Assembly: GCF_020283565.1 (NCBI RefSeq)
Contig: NC_060059.1
Coordinates: forward strand, 5,587,501 to 5,651,500
Direction: 5' to 3'
Length of the DNA stretch: 64,000 nucleotides
Source: Trifolium pratense
Taxonomy: Eukaryota; Streptophyta; Magnoliopsida; Fabales; Fabaceae
The notes under the pieces were generated by a model that did not search any database, was not told the origin of the DNA, and saw nothing but the letters and a program-made list of their open reading frames with translations. Positions 1 to 12,256 of this stretch are shown here, one piece after another (position 1 is the first letter of the stretch; every line of letters starts with the position of its first letter). The position numbers and the translations under genes were made by a program.

Positions 1-2561
1 TTGAATAGTTACTTGAATTACAAGGTACTTTCCAAACCTCCATAGGCAAGTAATTAGCCTTCTTTTGGTTGCCTACTTGAAGGCAAGGAAGGTGAGTATA
101 TTGAATCGTGAAACCATACATCTCTTGAAAATATTCAACTACTGACTTCATAGTTGAATTCTCATCAACAGGAAACCTAAACGAATAAATCAACATTACA
201 AATTAATCTAATGCAAAATCATTATAACTAGTTTGATTATTGAGAAAAACAACTTACACAAGCTCTCTTGTTGGTTGAGAAGTTAACCCTGAAACACGAT
301 ATTTTCTTCTTACACTTCCTCTGTGTGTTACTTCAACTTTAACTCCTCTAAGGCCTTTCTTAATCTGTTAGGCATAAAAAAAAACTGTTCTTTAAAAAAG
401 AACAATAATGATAACATAATAGACGACTTCACATGCTCTCTCCATATCACTATGTACCTTGATTCGATCAGCATCCGACAATGGCCTGGACAGCACGTCT
501 TTTCCTAGCAGCTGACCAACAAATTCTACAACTGGAAGAGGCTCGATGAACGCAGCAGATGCCATATCTGTAAAATGCATTAACAAAGCCAAATGAAAAG
601 AAATGCAAGAGTTAAATTGTACTCGCTCTGGACTTAAAAATATAGCAAAAAAAATACATGTAGCTGGTGGACGGTGGACCAAATATATGTACTTTTTGCT
701 TATATTTAATCCCGAGGAAGTACATTAATTATTATACTACCTATACTATTATAATCAATGTTGGTTGTAATATACCAATATTGAGGGAAAGGCCCATCTG
801 AGTAGGCCTTATGCTCTGGTAGAATCCACACCATGATTCCAATCCCTCTCCAAGCCGTTGTGGTTTTCTTATATCAGGTGAAAAGAAAGACCTCCCAATG
901 GGGCAATACCTTTAGAAAATGAAGTCTTTGTAAGATAAATAAGAACTTAATCTTCACACTTACTCAATATATCATTTCTTGAAGTTCAAAATTTAAACCA
1001 CACATGAATGACTAGGACAACACTACCTCTTAGTTGATAGCTCTCTTAGGACAATATCAAGAATTTGAAGCGCCTCCTGCGGTGCTTCGGCACGCTTACC
1101 AGCTAGAAACTGGCCCAAATGATGCAAGTTTGCTCTAGCAACAAACTTGATCACCACTCTGTACTCCTTTACCCTTCTGGAAGAAAAAAATGGCCAAAAG
1201 GTGTTAGCTGAAATGGAACTTATTCAAACATATCAAAAAAACTATTTTATTTTGACAAATGCTATATTGTGCCTCACATATCAAAAGAAATAACAAATAG
1301 AAAACATTTATTGAAAAGGTAGCTTTTTTAAGTTATCAATCAATGCATTAAAAATAAAAAGGGCAATCTCTTGGATTTGGATTGTCTGCGGTCACAAATC
1401 TCACGCACTCACACAGTCAACACATTGATGGCAGTCTCTTAAAATATAACACGTGGATGGTCGTTGGATAACGTTTGGGTGGTCAAGATTTCACGCCGGC
1501 GTATTTTAGAGTTTAAAAAAATAATCAAAATCTGTTTGATATTGCATTGTCGGATCTTGATCCAGGGCCACCGATGTACGAACTGCATGAATTTGCGACT
1601 GCAATAAATCCAAATCCTTAATCTCTCTGTGTGATCCGATTATAGGCAATAAATTATAAATCCTTACTTGGGGCCATTAACTCCATCCTCTTCATCAACA
1701 AGCTTAATCTTAAAATCTTTCCAGGAAAAGGGTAGCTGTCCTGCAGTATACAGACTTTTTCTGCCATCATAAGCTGGAAGCCTCATCCCTAAGTCAGACT
1801 CTTTATACAACCTCACAAGCTCAGCTATAATGGACCTGTTTACTGTTCTTGATGACACTTCAGGGGTAATAGTAACCTTCAATAAAATTAACCAAACCAA
1901 CAAACACATTATTATGAGTTATGACATTAAGTTAAAGCAAAAGCAACAATAGGAACAAAAGCTTCAGACCAAATTTAAGTCTCATAAATAGCACAACAAA
2001 TAAAGGACTGCAAAAATCAGAACCCCCTCCCTATAAGAGGAAAATCACAGGAAGAACTTAAATACTATTTAATCACTTTTTCGGTTTTGTGGTAAATAGT
2101 AATAATAGTAATACTAATACCAAGGAAAAAGATCTTACATCATATTGGTTTAAGTCCTTGTCTGGTAACTCTGCAAAGAAGTGATTAGCCTTCACAATAC
2201 ATTTTGTCCCAACTGTTCCAAATCCAGGTCTAGGAGCAAAGTTCAAAGACTTGTTTGAAGTAGGAAAACCAACATCAATGTTACTAGAATTGTAACCATT
2301 TGAAATACTTGTTATTGCAGTACATGGTCTTGAACTTGGTCTCATCAAAATTTCTACTTGATCAGATTTTCTTCCACCTCTTCCTCTTCTTCTTCCTTTG
2401 TTCCTTGCTTGAGGTGAAATTTGACTATGGTTTTCTACTGAATTTGGTGGTGGAGCTTTTCCATTTTGAGAAGCCTTTGGTGGAATCTTATTAGGGTTTT
2501 GCAAATTGGTTTTAATCACAATGTGTTGCTCTGAGCTTTCTTTCATTTGTCTCACTGGCAT
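1..2561 (-). CDS. AGO10: ARGONAUTE10 (PINHEAD/ZWILLE-type), 5' part, truncated by window edge
   Basis: Argonaute proteins bind small RNAs. AGO10 of Arabidopsis binds miR165/166 and maintains the shoot meristem. Seven coding exons are visible on the minus strand: 2561-2139, 1876-1668, 1176-1027, 909-776, 567-458, 364-258 and 176-38. All junctions are GT-AG and the phases close to exactly 424 codons. The start is the ATG at 2561 (MPVRQMKES), which matches the AGO10 N-terminus; the upstream in-frame TTG is not needed. Visible are a basic stretch [13 protein letters not shown] (about residues 56-68), then [15 protein letters not shown], the N and linker domains ([45 protein letters not shown]) and the beginning of PAZ ([19 protein letters not shown]). 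The rest of PAZ, MID and the PIWI domain with the slicer residues lie beyond base 1. AGO1 is the nearest alternative, but its long Gln-rich N-terminus is absent and the short N-terminus fits AGO10. Confidence 0.93.
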
Positions 2562-3492
2562 CTTGGCTTTCAAATTTTTGCTTCTAGCTTTTGATTATTA
2601 TATATCTGCCAAACAGTACCAATTGTTTCAGCTATAAAATACAGAACAAACAAAAAACATGTAATTGAGTTGACACACACTATTCATGAATCATGAGTGG
2701 TAACTAATTCATGTACTATGAGAACAATCATTGTTTAAAGACCCAAGCATTACCAATTTTTTGCAAAACTGAAATTCAACTTTTTACCCATATTTCAGGA
2801 AGAAAATCCAAAAATAAGCTTATAGTGAAATAAGCAAAAAAAAAATAAAAAAATAAATGAATTTTCACATCAGCTTTCAACTATTTAAAGTTGAAAATAA
2901 TAAAAAAAAAAAAACAAGATGAGTAGTAAATGAGTCCCAATGCAAGTTTGCAGCTCAAAAAATTAAGCTAATAGAAAAAGACAAAAAAGAACATTTTGAT
3001 TGTTCAGTGAAGAAGCCAATGACTATGAACAAGGAAGAGAATAAATAATTAATAAATAATAAAATGTGATTATACAACATTTTGAGCTTCCCTACCAAAA
3101 ATCAATAGAACAAATTAAAGTATGGATTTTTTTAAGACAAAATTGAAACCTGCATTATTAAATACAGGACAGATCATGAAACTCTGGAGAAGAGAAAACA
3201 AAAAACAACCTCAAGAAAAACAAAAAACAAAACATTGAGAGGAAAGACAGCAAAATCACCATGAAAATGATGAAAAAAAGAAAACTTGAACTCACCCACT
3301 AGAAGTTGATTGAAAAATAATGAGTTGGAAAGTATCTGTATTAGAAGGGTATAGAGAGAAAATGGAAGAGGGAAGAGAAAATGAAGATGATGGTGATTAT
3401 GATGAAGTTATACACGCATGCAAAGCACTTTTGCTACTTTCTTAATCACGTGTAAAAGCCTTTTCTCTCTTTCTCTCTCTTTCTTGCTTTTA

Positions 3493-3523
<31 letters not shown>

Positions 3524-3600
3524 TCGGTTTCTTGCGCAGCCTCCTCGGGGATGTCATGTACCTACCTACCATGCCTATTTATGATAAACGCAAAACTAAA
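2562..3600 (-). promoter_or_regulatory. AGO10 5' leader and proximal promoter, with a possible leader intron
   Basis: This is the non-coding stretch upstream of the AGO10 ATG. On the minus strand a donor-like site (GTGAGTTC, near 3296) and an acceptor-like AG about 45 bases before the ATG (near 2605) could bound a 5' UTR intron; this is inference. A pyrimidine/purine microsatellite lies upstream (see 3498-3524). No TATA box could be assigned with confidence. Confidence 0.4.
3498..3524. repeat. (CT)n microsatellite upstream of AGO10
   Basis: Uninterrupted CT dinucleotides, read as GA on the AGO10 strand, preceded by a looser CT-rich tract from about 3459. GA/CT tracts are common in plant core promoters and leaders. 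Confidence 0.9.
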
Positions 3601-6600
3601 AAATAAAGATATTTGGTTCTACGCATGGAGATAGAAGTACTCGTACTAGTAGCTAGCAATGAGTCCAAAAGAGTTACTCTAGATTTTGAAGCAACCATAT
3701 GTAAAGAAAACAAAGAACAATTTCAATTGCGGTGTTTTTTTCTTCCTTTGCTGATTGTGCTTGCTGGTTCAAGTACAGTACTACCCTTTCGACATGGTTA
3801 ATTTTATCAAACATTACAAATTCAGTCGGTTAGTTTATTCACTATAAGTTAAATAAAAGCTAACTTAGGAGCTATTTGTTATAAGTTCATCTGATGTAAA
3901 CCGGCTTATTAGCTATTCGTTATTTTTTACTAAACTGAACATGTGTCTTATAGCTTATGTGCTTTCGCATACTAAAATCACCATACTCAATTAAAGACAC
4001 CTGCCCTCGAGCGAAATTTGAATTCATGAACGCATTAATTCAGTGGCCGTTAATTCTATAGTCTCTAATCACGAGTTCAATGTTACTATCCCTAGTACTA
4101 ATTAGATTAATTATCCAAAATCGATATTTTAAAGCGTTGCTACAAGGCATAAAATTCTTGAGAACAATTCATAAATATGTGCATTTATCTATGAATCTAG
4201 GACGAAGAACATAGATAGTAGATAATTAAAGATAATAAATTGAATTGCAAGTAACATAATCTTTTTCAAACCAATTACATGGGTCAAATAATCTTATAAG
4301 AGTCCATCTACTCGACCTAATGAACAGGACAACAATAGATCAAGTAGATGAAAAATAAAAAATATATCTAAAATATATATTAGAATATTTCTCCTTCATA
4401 AATTATAAGTTTATAATATAACATTTATCTCCTATAACAAAAAATGGATAAAAAATCCAAAGCAAAGGGAATAAGAGATTGAGAGAGAGAGAAGAAAATA
4501 ACAATTTACATCGTATTGATTGTTCAATCGATCTCAATTATCAAAATATAAATTTTAGAGACATACACTCCCTCGCAGTCTCATATGCAACTGTTCATAA
4601 TCGATTTGTTCTCATTATTGTCCCGAAATCCAACCTCTACATCCATCTGAATGCTTTAATGTGTTATGGCTCATATCGATTTTAAATCAGGTTGCGTGTC
4701 CGTGCCTCACGCTTTGCTAATCCACAGTCACATTTTGGATTGAGTAATGTTATATGGTTGGATTAAGAAGGTACTTCACCCAACAACATTAGGTTAAGAC
4801 AAAGAAACATATATGTAACAATATTGTACTACTAGTTTTGTGAGTAATTCTGATTCAGTACATGGCACTATGGCAGTCTACGGGCATTATCTTGTTGACT
4901 GATGTGCCCGAAGGGATCTTCACTGTTCATTTAATTTGTTTCAAATCATATTAGATTCGTGAGGAAAGGGACTTTTTAATTAGTGGGAGGAGGGAGGTTT
5001 TCTTATGGTGCTACTACTTGGTGAAATTGTATGGTGTACATGACCTAATCATTGTATTGTGTCAATACCAGAAAATTTCACATATGTTAATTGTTATGGA
5101 TTTTGATTTGATTTTGATTTTTGATAGAGCTTATTTATCAAATGAGTCCTTCCCCCAAGTTTGACACCAAACGTATACTAGTATTATTTTTTGAACAAAC
5201 ACCAAACATATATAATGTACTACTATACTACTCCAGTGTCCAGTACATTGTTGTTCAATAATTCAAGTTGAGGCCATTGAACCCAAGCACTATAATAGTG
5301 TGGTGCGTGACGCCAGGACCACTCACTATTATTATTACTACTACACAATCTCAAACTGGGAGAATTTTATCAGACATTAAAGTTTTGTGAGGACCATATA
5401 CTTACATTACATGCATATAATAATCCAAATTGACTAGTCTTTTTCCTTTGGTACCATACTCACTCACAACACAAGTATCCATAGCACATTTAATGCACTT
5501 AGAGTCACTGAGATTTGTTTTTCATACAAGGCATGGGCTTATTTTGTTCCCGCATGTGGACATGTATGGTTATATATGTATTTCATTTATTTATATAGCA
5601 TACTACAAAGTATAGTGATTTGTTACCTAAAATAAAAACTATAGTAGTGAATTATTTTGCTTGAAAAACTATATAGAAGTGTAGTAAGGACAAAGATGAT
5701 GAAAGTGTTGGATGATGGGCAAGACCGGTTCCTTTTTTAGGCTTCGGGATTTGTTTTTGTCATTTTAAAATTAAATAATGTGGGTTTGTTTGTTTGTTTG
5801 TTTTATTTGTACTATGGTCGTGTCGTGGTTGTGGACAAAGAAAGGGCATGTTTGAGATTGATGATGCTTTGTAGTGGTGGGGTGAGACTTCCCAAGCAAC
5901 CAAAGAATGAACAAGTGCGTGTGGTGGGACCTTCTCTCTTCCAAAGACACAACACAACACAACACAACAAACACATCCCAATATCGCACATTTTGTACTG
6001 CTATATTGCAGCCTATATGCCACCCACTTCGATGATGTTGGCTTCTTTTGTAGAATGGTGTGTAACTCAGTCTGTATTAGTAGTACTTGTAGATGACCCG
6101 AGGAAACTTTAAACTTTCGTATAATCGATGTGTTGGGAGTTCGGGGAAGCTCGGAAGAAATAATGGAGTAAGAGAGGGAGACGCTACATTCCAACCTAAA
6201 ACCTTAAGGTATACATATATAGTCGATGTGAGACTTAACCACACCAGTCACACTTAAAACCCAACACAATGAACCTATGTAACCTTTGAACTAATTTAAA
6301 CATTTTTCCCATCGGGTGAAAGTATTTTTTAGACCGGTATTAGAACTATTATACAAAAATTCACACACACACGAACAAAAGATTATTAGTTTGAACTCGG
6401 GTAACAATGAAAAATATGTATTTTTACGATCTCAATAATATTAGCTAGTTGAAGTAGAATTTACAAACCGATATAAGTATCTCACTTACTCATCTTATCG
6501 AGTGACAATTGATTGTGACTTATTTAAAATCACCGTGTATATTTTGATAATTTTGTATGTTGAAGCTCCCTTTTTTACATAAAAATCATGTTTGGCGTTA

Positions 6601-6731
6601 AAACTTGCAAACTATATATAACTTCAAATTAGTGTTGCAATCGTAGTTACCCAAAACATATCAAAAACAATTTTATGTCTTAGAGTCACTTTTGTCTTTC
6701 TAACGTGAATTCAAACACACTAAGCCATTGG
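3601..6731. other. Intergenic, no gene recognised
   Basis: AT-rich DNA without a supportable gene. Bases 3800-3960 hold a decayed copy of a MITE family rich in 'agcttataag' and 'gtttattcac' words, also seen at 17460-17770 and 49272-50300. A short (GA) tract lies at 4480-4495. Open frames at 5760-6194 are low complexity and occur on both strands, so they are not called as genes. Confidence 0.5.
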
Positions 6732-7330
6732 GGCTCATGCTAGGGTGAGAGACCATCTCATATCTCTCACCGGTGCATCACAAGTTTTATGCATCGGATT
6801 GAATCTGATGCATGATATTATAGTGTACCGTCAGTATTATATAATTTTTTTTTATTTTTACACTCTCTTTTGTATATCAGCAATATTTTTTTAGGTGAAC
6901 ATTTCGAAACTGTTTTCCCCGAATAAATCGGGAACATTGTTTCCAAAAAAAAATTCTCGAAAATATTTGAAACTTTTTTTTCTGATATCCGAATAAAATA
7001 TCGGAACTTTTTCTAGAAAAAAAATCGAAAAATATCCGAAACTTTTTTCCAACAAAAGATCGGAAACTTTTTTTCAAAAAAAAACTCTGAAATTGTTTTT
7101 ATCTGAAATCGAAACTTTTTTTCCCAAAAAATGAAAAAAAAAATTCCCAAAAAAATATCGAAAACTTTTTTCCGAAAAAATTGAAAACTTTTTCCCAAAA
7201 ATTAAAATAAATATAATACTGACGGTACACCATAATATCATGTATCACATTTAATCTAACGGTATTTAATAATTGCTCATAGTGTGCACGGGTGAGAGAT
7301 ATGAGATGGTCTCTCACCCTAGCATGAGCC
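6732..7330. mobile_element. Foldback MITE, Mutator-like, with internal degenerate tandem repeats
   Basis: Terminal inverted repeats of roughly 100 bases: it opens GGCTCATGCTAGGGTGAGAG and closes with the complementary CTCTCACCCTAGCATGAGCC. The inner parts of the arms also pair ('tactgacggtacac' near 7218 with 'gtgtaccgtcagta' near 6822). Flanking 9-mers agccattgg (6723-6731) and ggcaattgg (7331-7339) match at 7 of 9 positions, consistent with an old 9-bp Mutator-type target duplication. The centre (about 6890-7200) is a degenerate repeat of about 25-30 bases built of 'cgaaactttttt' and 'ccgaaaaa' blocks. No transposase is encoded, so it is non-autonomous. Confidence 0.75.
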
Positions 7331-7965
7331 GGCAATTGGAGCTTTTTTCTAATGTACTAGTATAGTACTATGTAAGTTAAGCATTAAGTTGCATAAAGGC
7401 AGGGATGCCAACAAGAGAGGTGCAGAATGTTAATGAAATAGTATAGATGAATTAGAAACAGGTGTGAAACGAGGAAGTGATATACACGTGAGGGAATAAT
7501 CATGGTTAAGAGGAATAAAAAAATGTGGATGGATACTTAGAATGTATTTGAAATCCTCCTTATAGATACTTTGTATGATGAAACGAGGTTGTCAAATGCC
7601 ATGCCATGCCATGCCATAAATAGTAGTATTATACTAATACTCACTATGAGCAGTAATTATGTCTTTGTTAAATATGGATCATTAATTTAATGTCATTAGT
7701 CATAGGTTCTTGTTTGCCAATGCACGCCTTCAAGTTGTGTGTGTAAATATTATAATTGTTTACTACTAGGAGTACAAAATATACACATAACTTTTCTGGT
7801 TTGTGCCCTGCACCCATAGTTGGTATAATAATTGCAAGATCTTATAATATTTCTTCAACATCTCAATTCTCAACTCATATAGTTAGACTAACCGAGTTAG
7901 TCTTATGCGGAGAATTTGTCATAAACAAATTATAAGCCATTAGATTTGGTCTAATAGTAAGGGTC
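7331..7965. other. Intergenic, no gene recognised
   Basis: AT-rich, with a short 'atgccatgcc' repeat near 7597-7617. Nothing else was identified. Confidence 0.4.
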
Positions 7966-8766
7966 TATTTGGTTCGGGGATTTTGGAGGGGAGGGGAGGT
8001 GAGCGGATATTTTAAATTAATTGTGTTTGGTTCAGTTTTTAGGAGGAGAGGGGAGGTGAGATGAGGTGAGCAAAATCCCTCCAAAACCCAATTTTTGCTT
8101 CCCCCCAAATTGGAGGGATTTGGAGGGGAGGGGAGAGAAGATTTGTTATTATGATTTTAATTATATTAACATAATTGTCCTCATAATTATTTTAAAATGC
8201 CAAAACTATCCTATTTCAGTATTTTGTATGTTCTAACTTCTAACCTTTTTTTTTTCAAATCTTTTTGTTACATATACTCAGTATTTTTTTTCCTGCTTCA
8301 AAAAATTTACTCAGTAAATTTTTTTACCTTGCATAAAAACTTTTGTGCTAATTTCTTATATCCATTTCTTTTTTAAGTAAGTTTTTTTTTTATATGTTAC
8401 ATAAACATCTTTTCTTTTCAAATATGTTCTTGTTACGTATTACAAGCATGTTGTTTGTTATTTTTTTTACGTAATTTTCTAAGTTTATTTTTTATTTTTC
8501 TTAACAAAGTTATTTATGAAGTATAATTTTTTTTTACTATATGAAATATAGTTTTAAAATTATGAAACTATGTTAAGATTACACAGGATAAAAAAGTAAA
8601 CTAATTTTAAAATCTCTCATCTCCCCCTCTGAATTAAACAAATATGTAGTCCAAATCTCTTCTCTCCCCTCCCCTCTTTTATTTTGAACCAAACACATAA
8701 ATAATTAAAACTCCTCCCCTCCTTTCCCTCCCCTCATTAAAATTCCTTCCTTCCTCTCCATCATAT
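7966..8766. mobile_element. MITE-like inverted-repeat element with GGAGGGGAGG arms
   Basis: The left part carries 'tttggaggggaggggaggtgagc' followed by 'ttaattgtgtttggttca'. The right part (8610-8766) carries the complements 'gaaccaaacacataaataatta' and 'ctcccctcctttccctcccctc'. The middle is T-rich non-coding DNA. The outermost arm 'gggtctatttggttcgggg' has no full partner on the right, so the right end may be truncated and the target duplication could not be found. Confidence 0.55.
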
Positions 8767-10434
8767 ACAGCGTGTAAGATACATTGATAGTTATAAATGA
8801 TACTATATTTTTATACAGCATGTAGGATACATTGTCAAAAAAATTATATGTTCAAATAATAATGCAAAGCTATCTTATGCACGTTAGATAGAACATGCAA
8901 TTATCACTTTATTAATAGTGTAATTTTAAAGTAAGTTGTGTTGCTCCATAATATTCTGAATAGTCACACAACCAATGCCAAAAACATGTTTAATTTTCAC
9001 TGTAGAAGCAGAAGCCTTCCTGCGTCTGAATTCATTTCCAACTTTGAACCAAAATACAGCTTATGTCGGTATCAGAAGGCACCAAAAACTTTCATCATTA
9101 ATTCAAAACAGAAATGCTCAGAAAGCCCCTAAAACAAGACCATGTACTTTCACTTTAACTCCCTTTTCATCTTGTTTGTCTTTAGACCAAATATTATTTT
9201 CTTTTTTTAATAGAAACCAATTACCGTATTATTATTCAGCCAAATACCCCTGCGGTGAACCACTTTAACATGCTGTTCATTATGAACAGTAGTGTCTAGT
9301 AATTAAAAATAATGTAAAAAGATCTTATATATTTGGGAGGTATTAACTACTTAAAACTGCAGTAAAAACAAATTTGGACGTGAGATTGATAAATTAGACG
9401 CAAAACTACTTGATCAACATGCATTTTCTTAATCAAATTAACACCATTCAAATTATACCTTTAAAGTCGAAGAAAAGCAAAACAATTTTACTTTCAAAAT
9501 GCATTGTCAATCATAGCTAAAATTTCAAATAATTTTGAAGTATTGATTCATCATAGTCAAAGTCATAGACCTATCTATCAAGATGGTCTACCGTGAAACC
9601 TAACAATTGTTCATTTGAGGGCCAACTACCTACTCAATTTTATAACCCGGAACTCGGAATTATCCGAAGAGGATACAAAATAGGGTGAAATAGTGTTCGT
9701 AACAGAACTCGTAATTATTCTAGGATGCCGAATTTTATTAAATAGAGATGAAGGAAGGGTGACAAATACAAAAATATTATAGATTTTATAAAATTCACAT
9801 TCTAAGATGTGAACTATTTTTTTCTTCAGTTTTTGCACCCTTGAGTTTGCTGCTTAAATAAAGAAGGGAGTATTTTTGAAATTTCCGGAGGCACTTGTTT
9901 GAAGCAGCCCATGAAATTCTATAGGTTTTTTTTTTTTGTGGTGAATTTTGTTTATTATAGATTAACCTCGACAATATGTGAACCTAATCAAGGTTAGTGA
10001 ACCTGATAAAGGGCAAAATCGGGAGAGTAGAATATGAAAGGCCATCTACATTATTGGACTACCGACCCAATGGACGTATAATGGGCTATATAATATTTTT
10101 CAAAATTTTCTTTTCCACCCCCACACATGGAATTGGTGTATTTATTTTTACATTTTCAAAATTTATATATTTGTCGGCAGGAATGGGGCTGGAGACATAT
10201 TTTTTCCTTTCCAAACCCAAACTCATAAAATTTGGATATCCTCACACCTGTCTCAATTCTCAACGGAGATGTAAAGTAGAACATTGAATTCATATCTAAT
10301 GAGGTTTGAGTATCCCATGGAATTCGAGTATCTCCATCCTACTTCATCGGTATATGAACTTGGATTGCGTTTTAACATACTTTTTTATTAAAATAAATTA
10401 AAAGTCGGAAACTATTTTGTTTCAAAGTGGGGGT
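8767..10434. other. Intergenic, no gene recognised
   Basis: AT-rich, with no conserved protein signal in the short open frames (8938-9268, 9626-9838, 9997-10287) and no clear repeat. Confidence 0.4.
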
Positions 10435-11216
10435 GTTTTCATTGAGCTTAACTCTATCAGTCACCATATCTATCAACACTTTAGAATCACTTTCAACATG
10501 GAGATGAGTGATTTTCTACCACCAAGCAAAGTTCATTCCTAAGTACATGCCAAACATCTCTGCATGAAGCGCATCGCAAGATCCAATTTTTCGAGAGTAG
10601 CCCTTGATCCACTTTCCATTCGAGTCACTTAACAACCCTCCACACCCAACAAAGTTCACCCTATCATTTTGAGATCCATCACAGTTGAGTTTGATCCACC
10701 CTTCTTAAGGACTTTTCCAACCAATGTAGATAATGTCACTTTTTATGTTGCTTTCGGGGACCTGAGAACACCCTTCAATCTCTTTTGCCACCTTGAGAGT
10801 AGTAAAAGTCGGGTTGTGTGGGCGTTGAAAGTCTTCTTCAAAAATTGATATGTTTCCAAGGAATTAATTTGAGTCATATTTGTGTTGCATTTGGGCAGTC
10901 CCTTAACACATGAATAATTGTCTCATCTTTGGTTTCACAATTGTAACATAAAGGGAAAATGCCAACACCCCATTTACTCGTACGATAATTGGTGAGAAGT
11001 CGCTCATGGGCAGAGATCCAAACAAAAGTTTGAATTCGATGAGAGCCTTTCCAAGACCACAAAACCCTTCCACTCTCCATCTAAAGGTTGATAATGCCTT
11101 CTCTGAAGTTTATAAGCGCTCTGAACCGTGAAGTTTCTTGTGGTTTTTTCTCCCCACCCAATGGTATCTTGACCATCCAAATCAGTACGCGCCGGAATAG
11201 CTAAGATCTGATTCAC
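10435..11216 (-). pseudogene. LINE-type retrotransposon remnant (RT zinc-binding and RNase H regions)
   Basis: Reading the minus strand from 11216 gives a zf-RVT-like region: FTVQSAYKLQ, then after a frame change WSWKGSHRIQTFVW, CYNCETKDETIIHVLRDCP (Cys/His knuckle). Further down (about 10700-10440) comes an RNase H-like (RVT_3) region: WIKLNCDGSQND, GCGGLLSDSNGKWIKGYSRK, CDALHAEMFGMYLGM. The frame shifts near 11050 and there is an in-frame stop after MNFAWW, so the copy is dead. It is the 3' end of a non-LTR element or of a RNase H-containing derivative; the reverse transcriptase core is missing. Confidence 0.8.
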
Positions 11217-11414
11217 GGTGTTAAATAGGTAGATTTTTCAATTCTATACAATTATGATTTTTGTATTTAAAAATATAAGTGTCATTTGTCATCAGGTTGA
11301 GTGTACGAGTGGATACAATTACCTGTAGATACAATGAGTTTAGTCGGATTCTACTACTCATAAATGAACGGATACGGATAATTAATGGATTGAATCGGAT
11401 TAGTTAGCGGGTTT

Positions 11415-11834
11415 TAGGGATGGCAATGGGCGCCCACGGGTGCGGGTTTGAGTGATATCAAACCCACACCCGAAATCAACACCCAAACCCAAACCCAAAC
11501 CCAAATCTGTTCGGGTGGCAAAATCACACCCACGCCCACACCCATTGGGTTCGGGTTTTTTACACCCAAACCCAAACCCACAACACATTTTGTACTACTT
11601 TGCAAATTTAAGCAAAACAAGGTAAATTTAAGCAAAAACAATGGAATTTAAACATATTGTCAATCACTTAGCAAAAACATAGGTTTAAAATTACAAGGGA
11701 ATTTAAAATTACAAAATAGTCTTTCAAGAAATTAAATTACAACTAAACCAAAATTAAGTTCTTCCAACTTTCAAGCAAAATTCAAACACAATTTTGGTTT
11801 GTGGTTTGTGAAAAACCTAATTTTACTTTTACAC

Positions 11835-11865
<31 letters not shown>

Positions 11866-12063
11866 GGGGTATTTAGGTAATTTTAACATGTTTCGGGTGG
11901 GTGTATGGGTTTCGGGTGTGGGTTTGAGTGATACCAAACCCACACCCATATTTTCGGGTGTCACCCAAACCCAAACCCAAACCCAGTCAATTCGGGTTTC
12001 GCCCGTTGACTTGGGTTTGGGTTCGGGTGGGTCTCACGGGTTTGGGTTTTTCTGCCATCCCTA
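11415..12063. mobile_element. Non-autonomous hAT element with 8-bp target duplication, rich in CCCAAA repeats
   Basis: Perfect 11-bp terminal inverted repeats TAGGGATGGCA / TGCCATCCCTA, flanked by identical 8-mers GCGGGTTT at 11407-11414 and 12064-12071, the hallmark of hAT insertion. Both subterminal regions consist of short ACCC/GGGT words ('cccaaaccc', 'cgggtgggt') in opposing orientation. The middle holds a (TA)n run at about 11836-11862. No transposase is present; the open frames in it are repeat translations such as PKPKPKP. The right end lies 193 bases before the TAF8 start codon. Confidence 0.88.
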
Positions 12064-12256
12064 GCGGGTTTGCGGATCGACCCACAACCATGAACACTCC
12101 TTATATATTGCCATGGCTATTTTCAATATTCAGTTTTTGAAATTTTTTTGGATCGCCTATCCGGTTTTCACATTTCACCCTGACACATCCCACAACGTCT
12201 CAAGTACTCTCTCTCAAACCATTCCTCCGATTTGTTTGTCTTCTTTCTTCTCTTCA

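Noticed and set aside
5760..6194. 144-codon minus frame and overlapping plus frame
   Set aside because: No conserved motif, mixed low-complexity content, and three competing frames in the same DNA.
11461..11582. Telomere-like CCCAAACCC repeats
   Set aside because: The plant telomere unit is CCCTAAA. These are short CCCAAA words within a delimited hAT element, not an interstitial telomere.
11448..12140. Overlapping open frames on both strands inside the hAT element
   Set aside because: They translate the CCCAAA/GGGTTT repeats (PKPKP, LGLGLG) and have no protein features.
12113..12256. Upstream in-frame ATG of TAF8
   Set aside because: The 48-residue extension is hydrophobic and atypical of TAF8. 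The ATG at 12257 gives the usual N-terminus.
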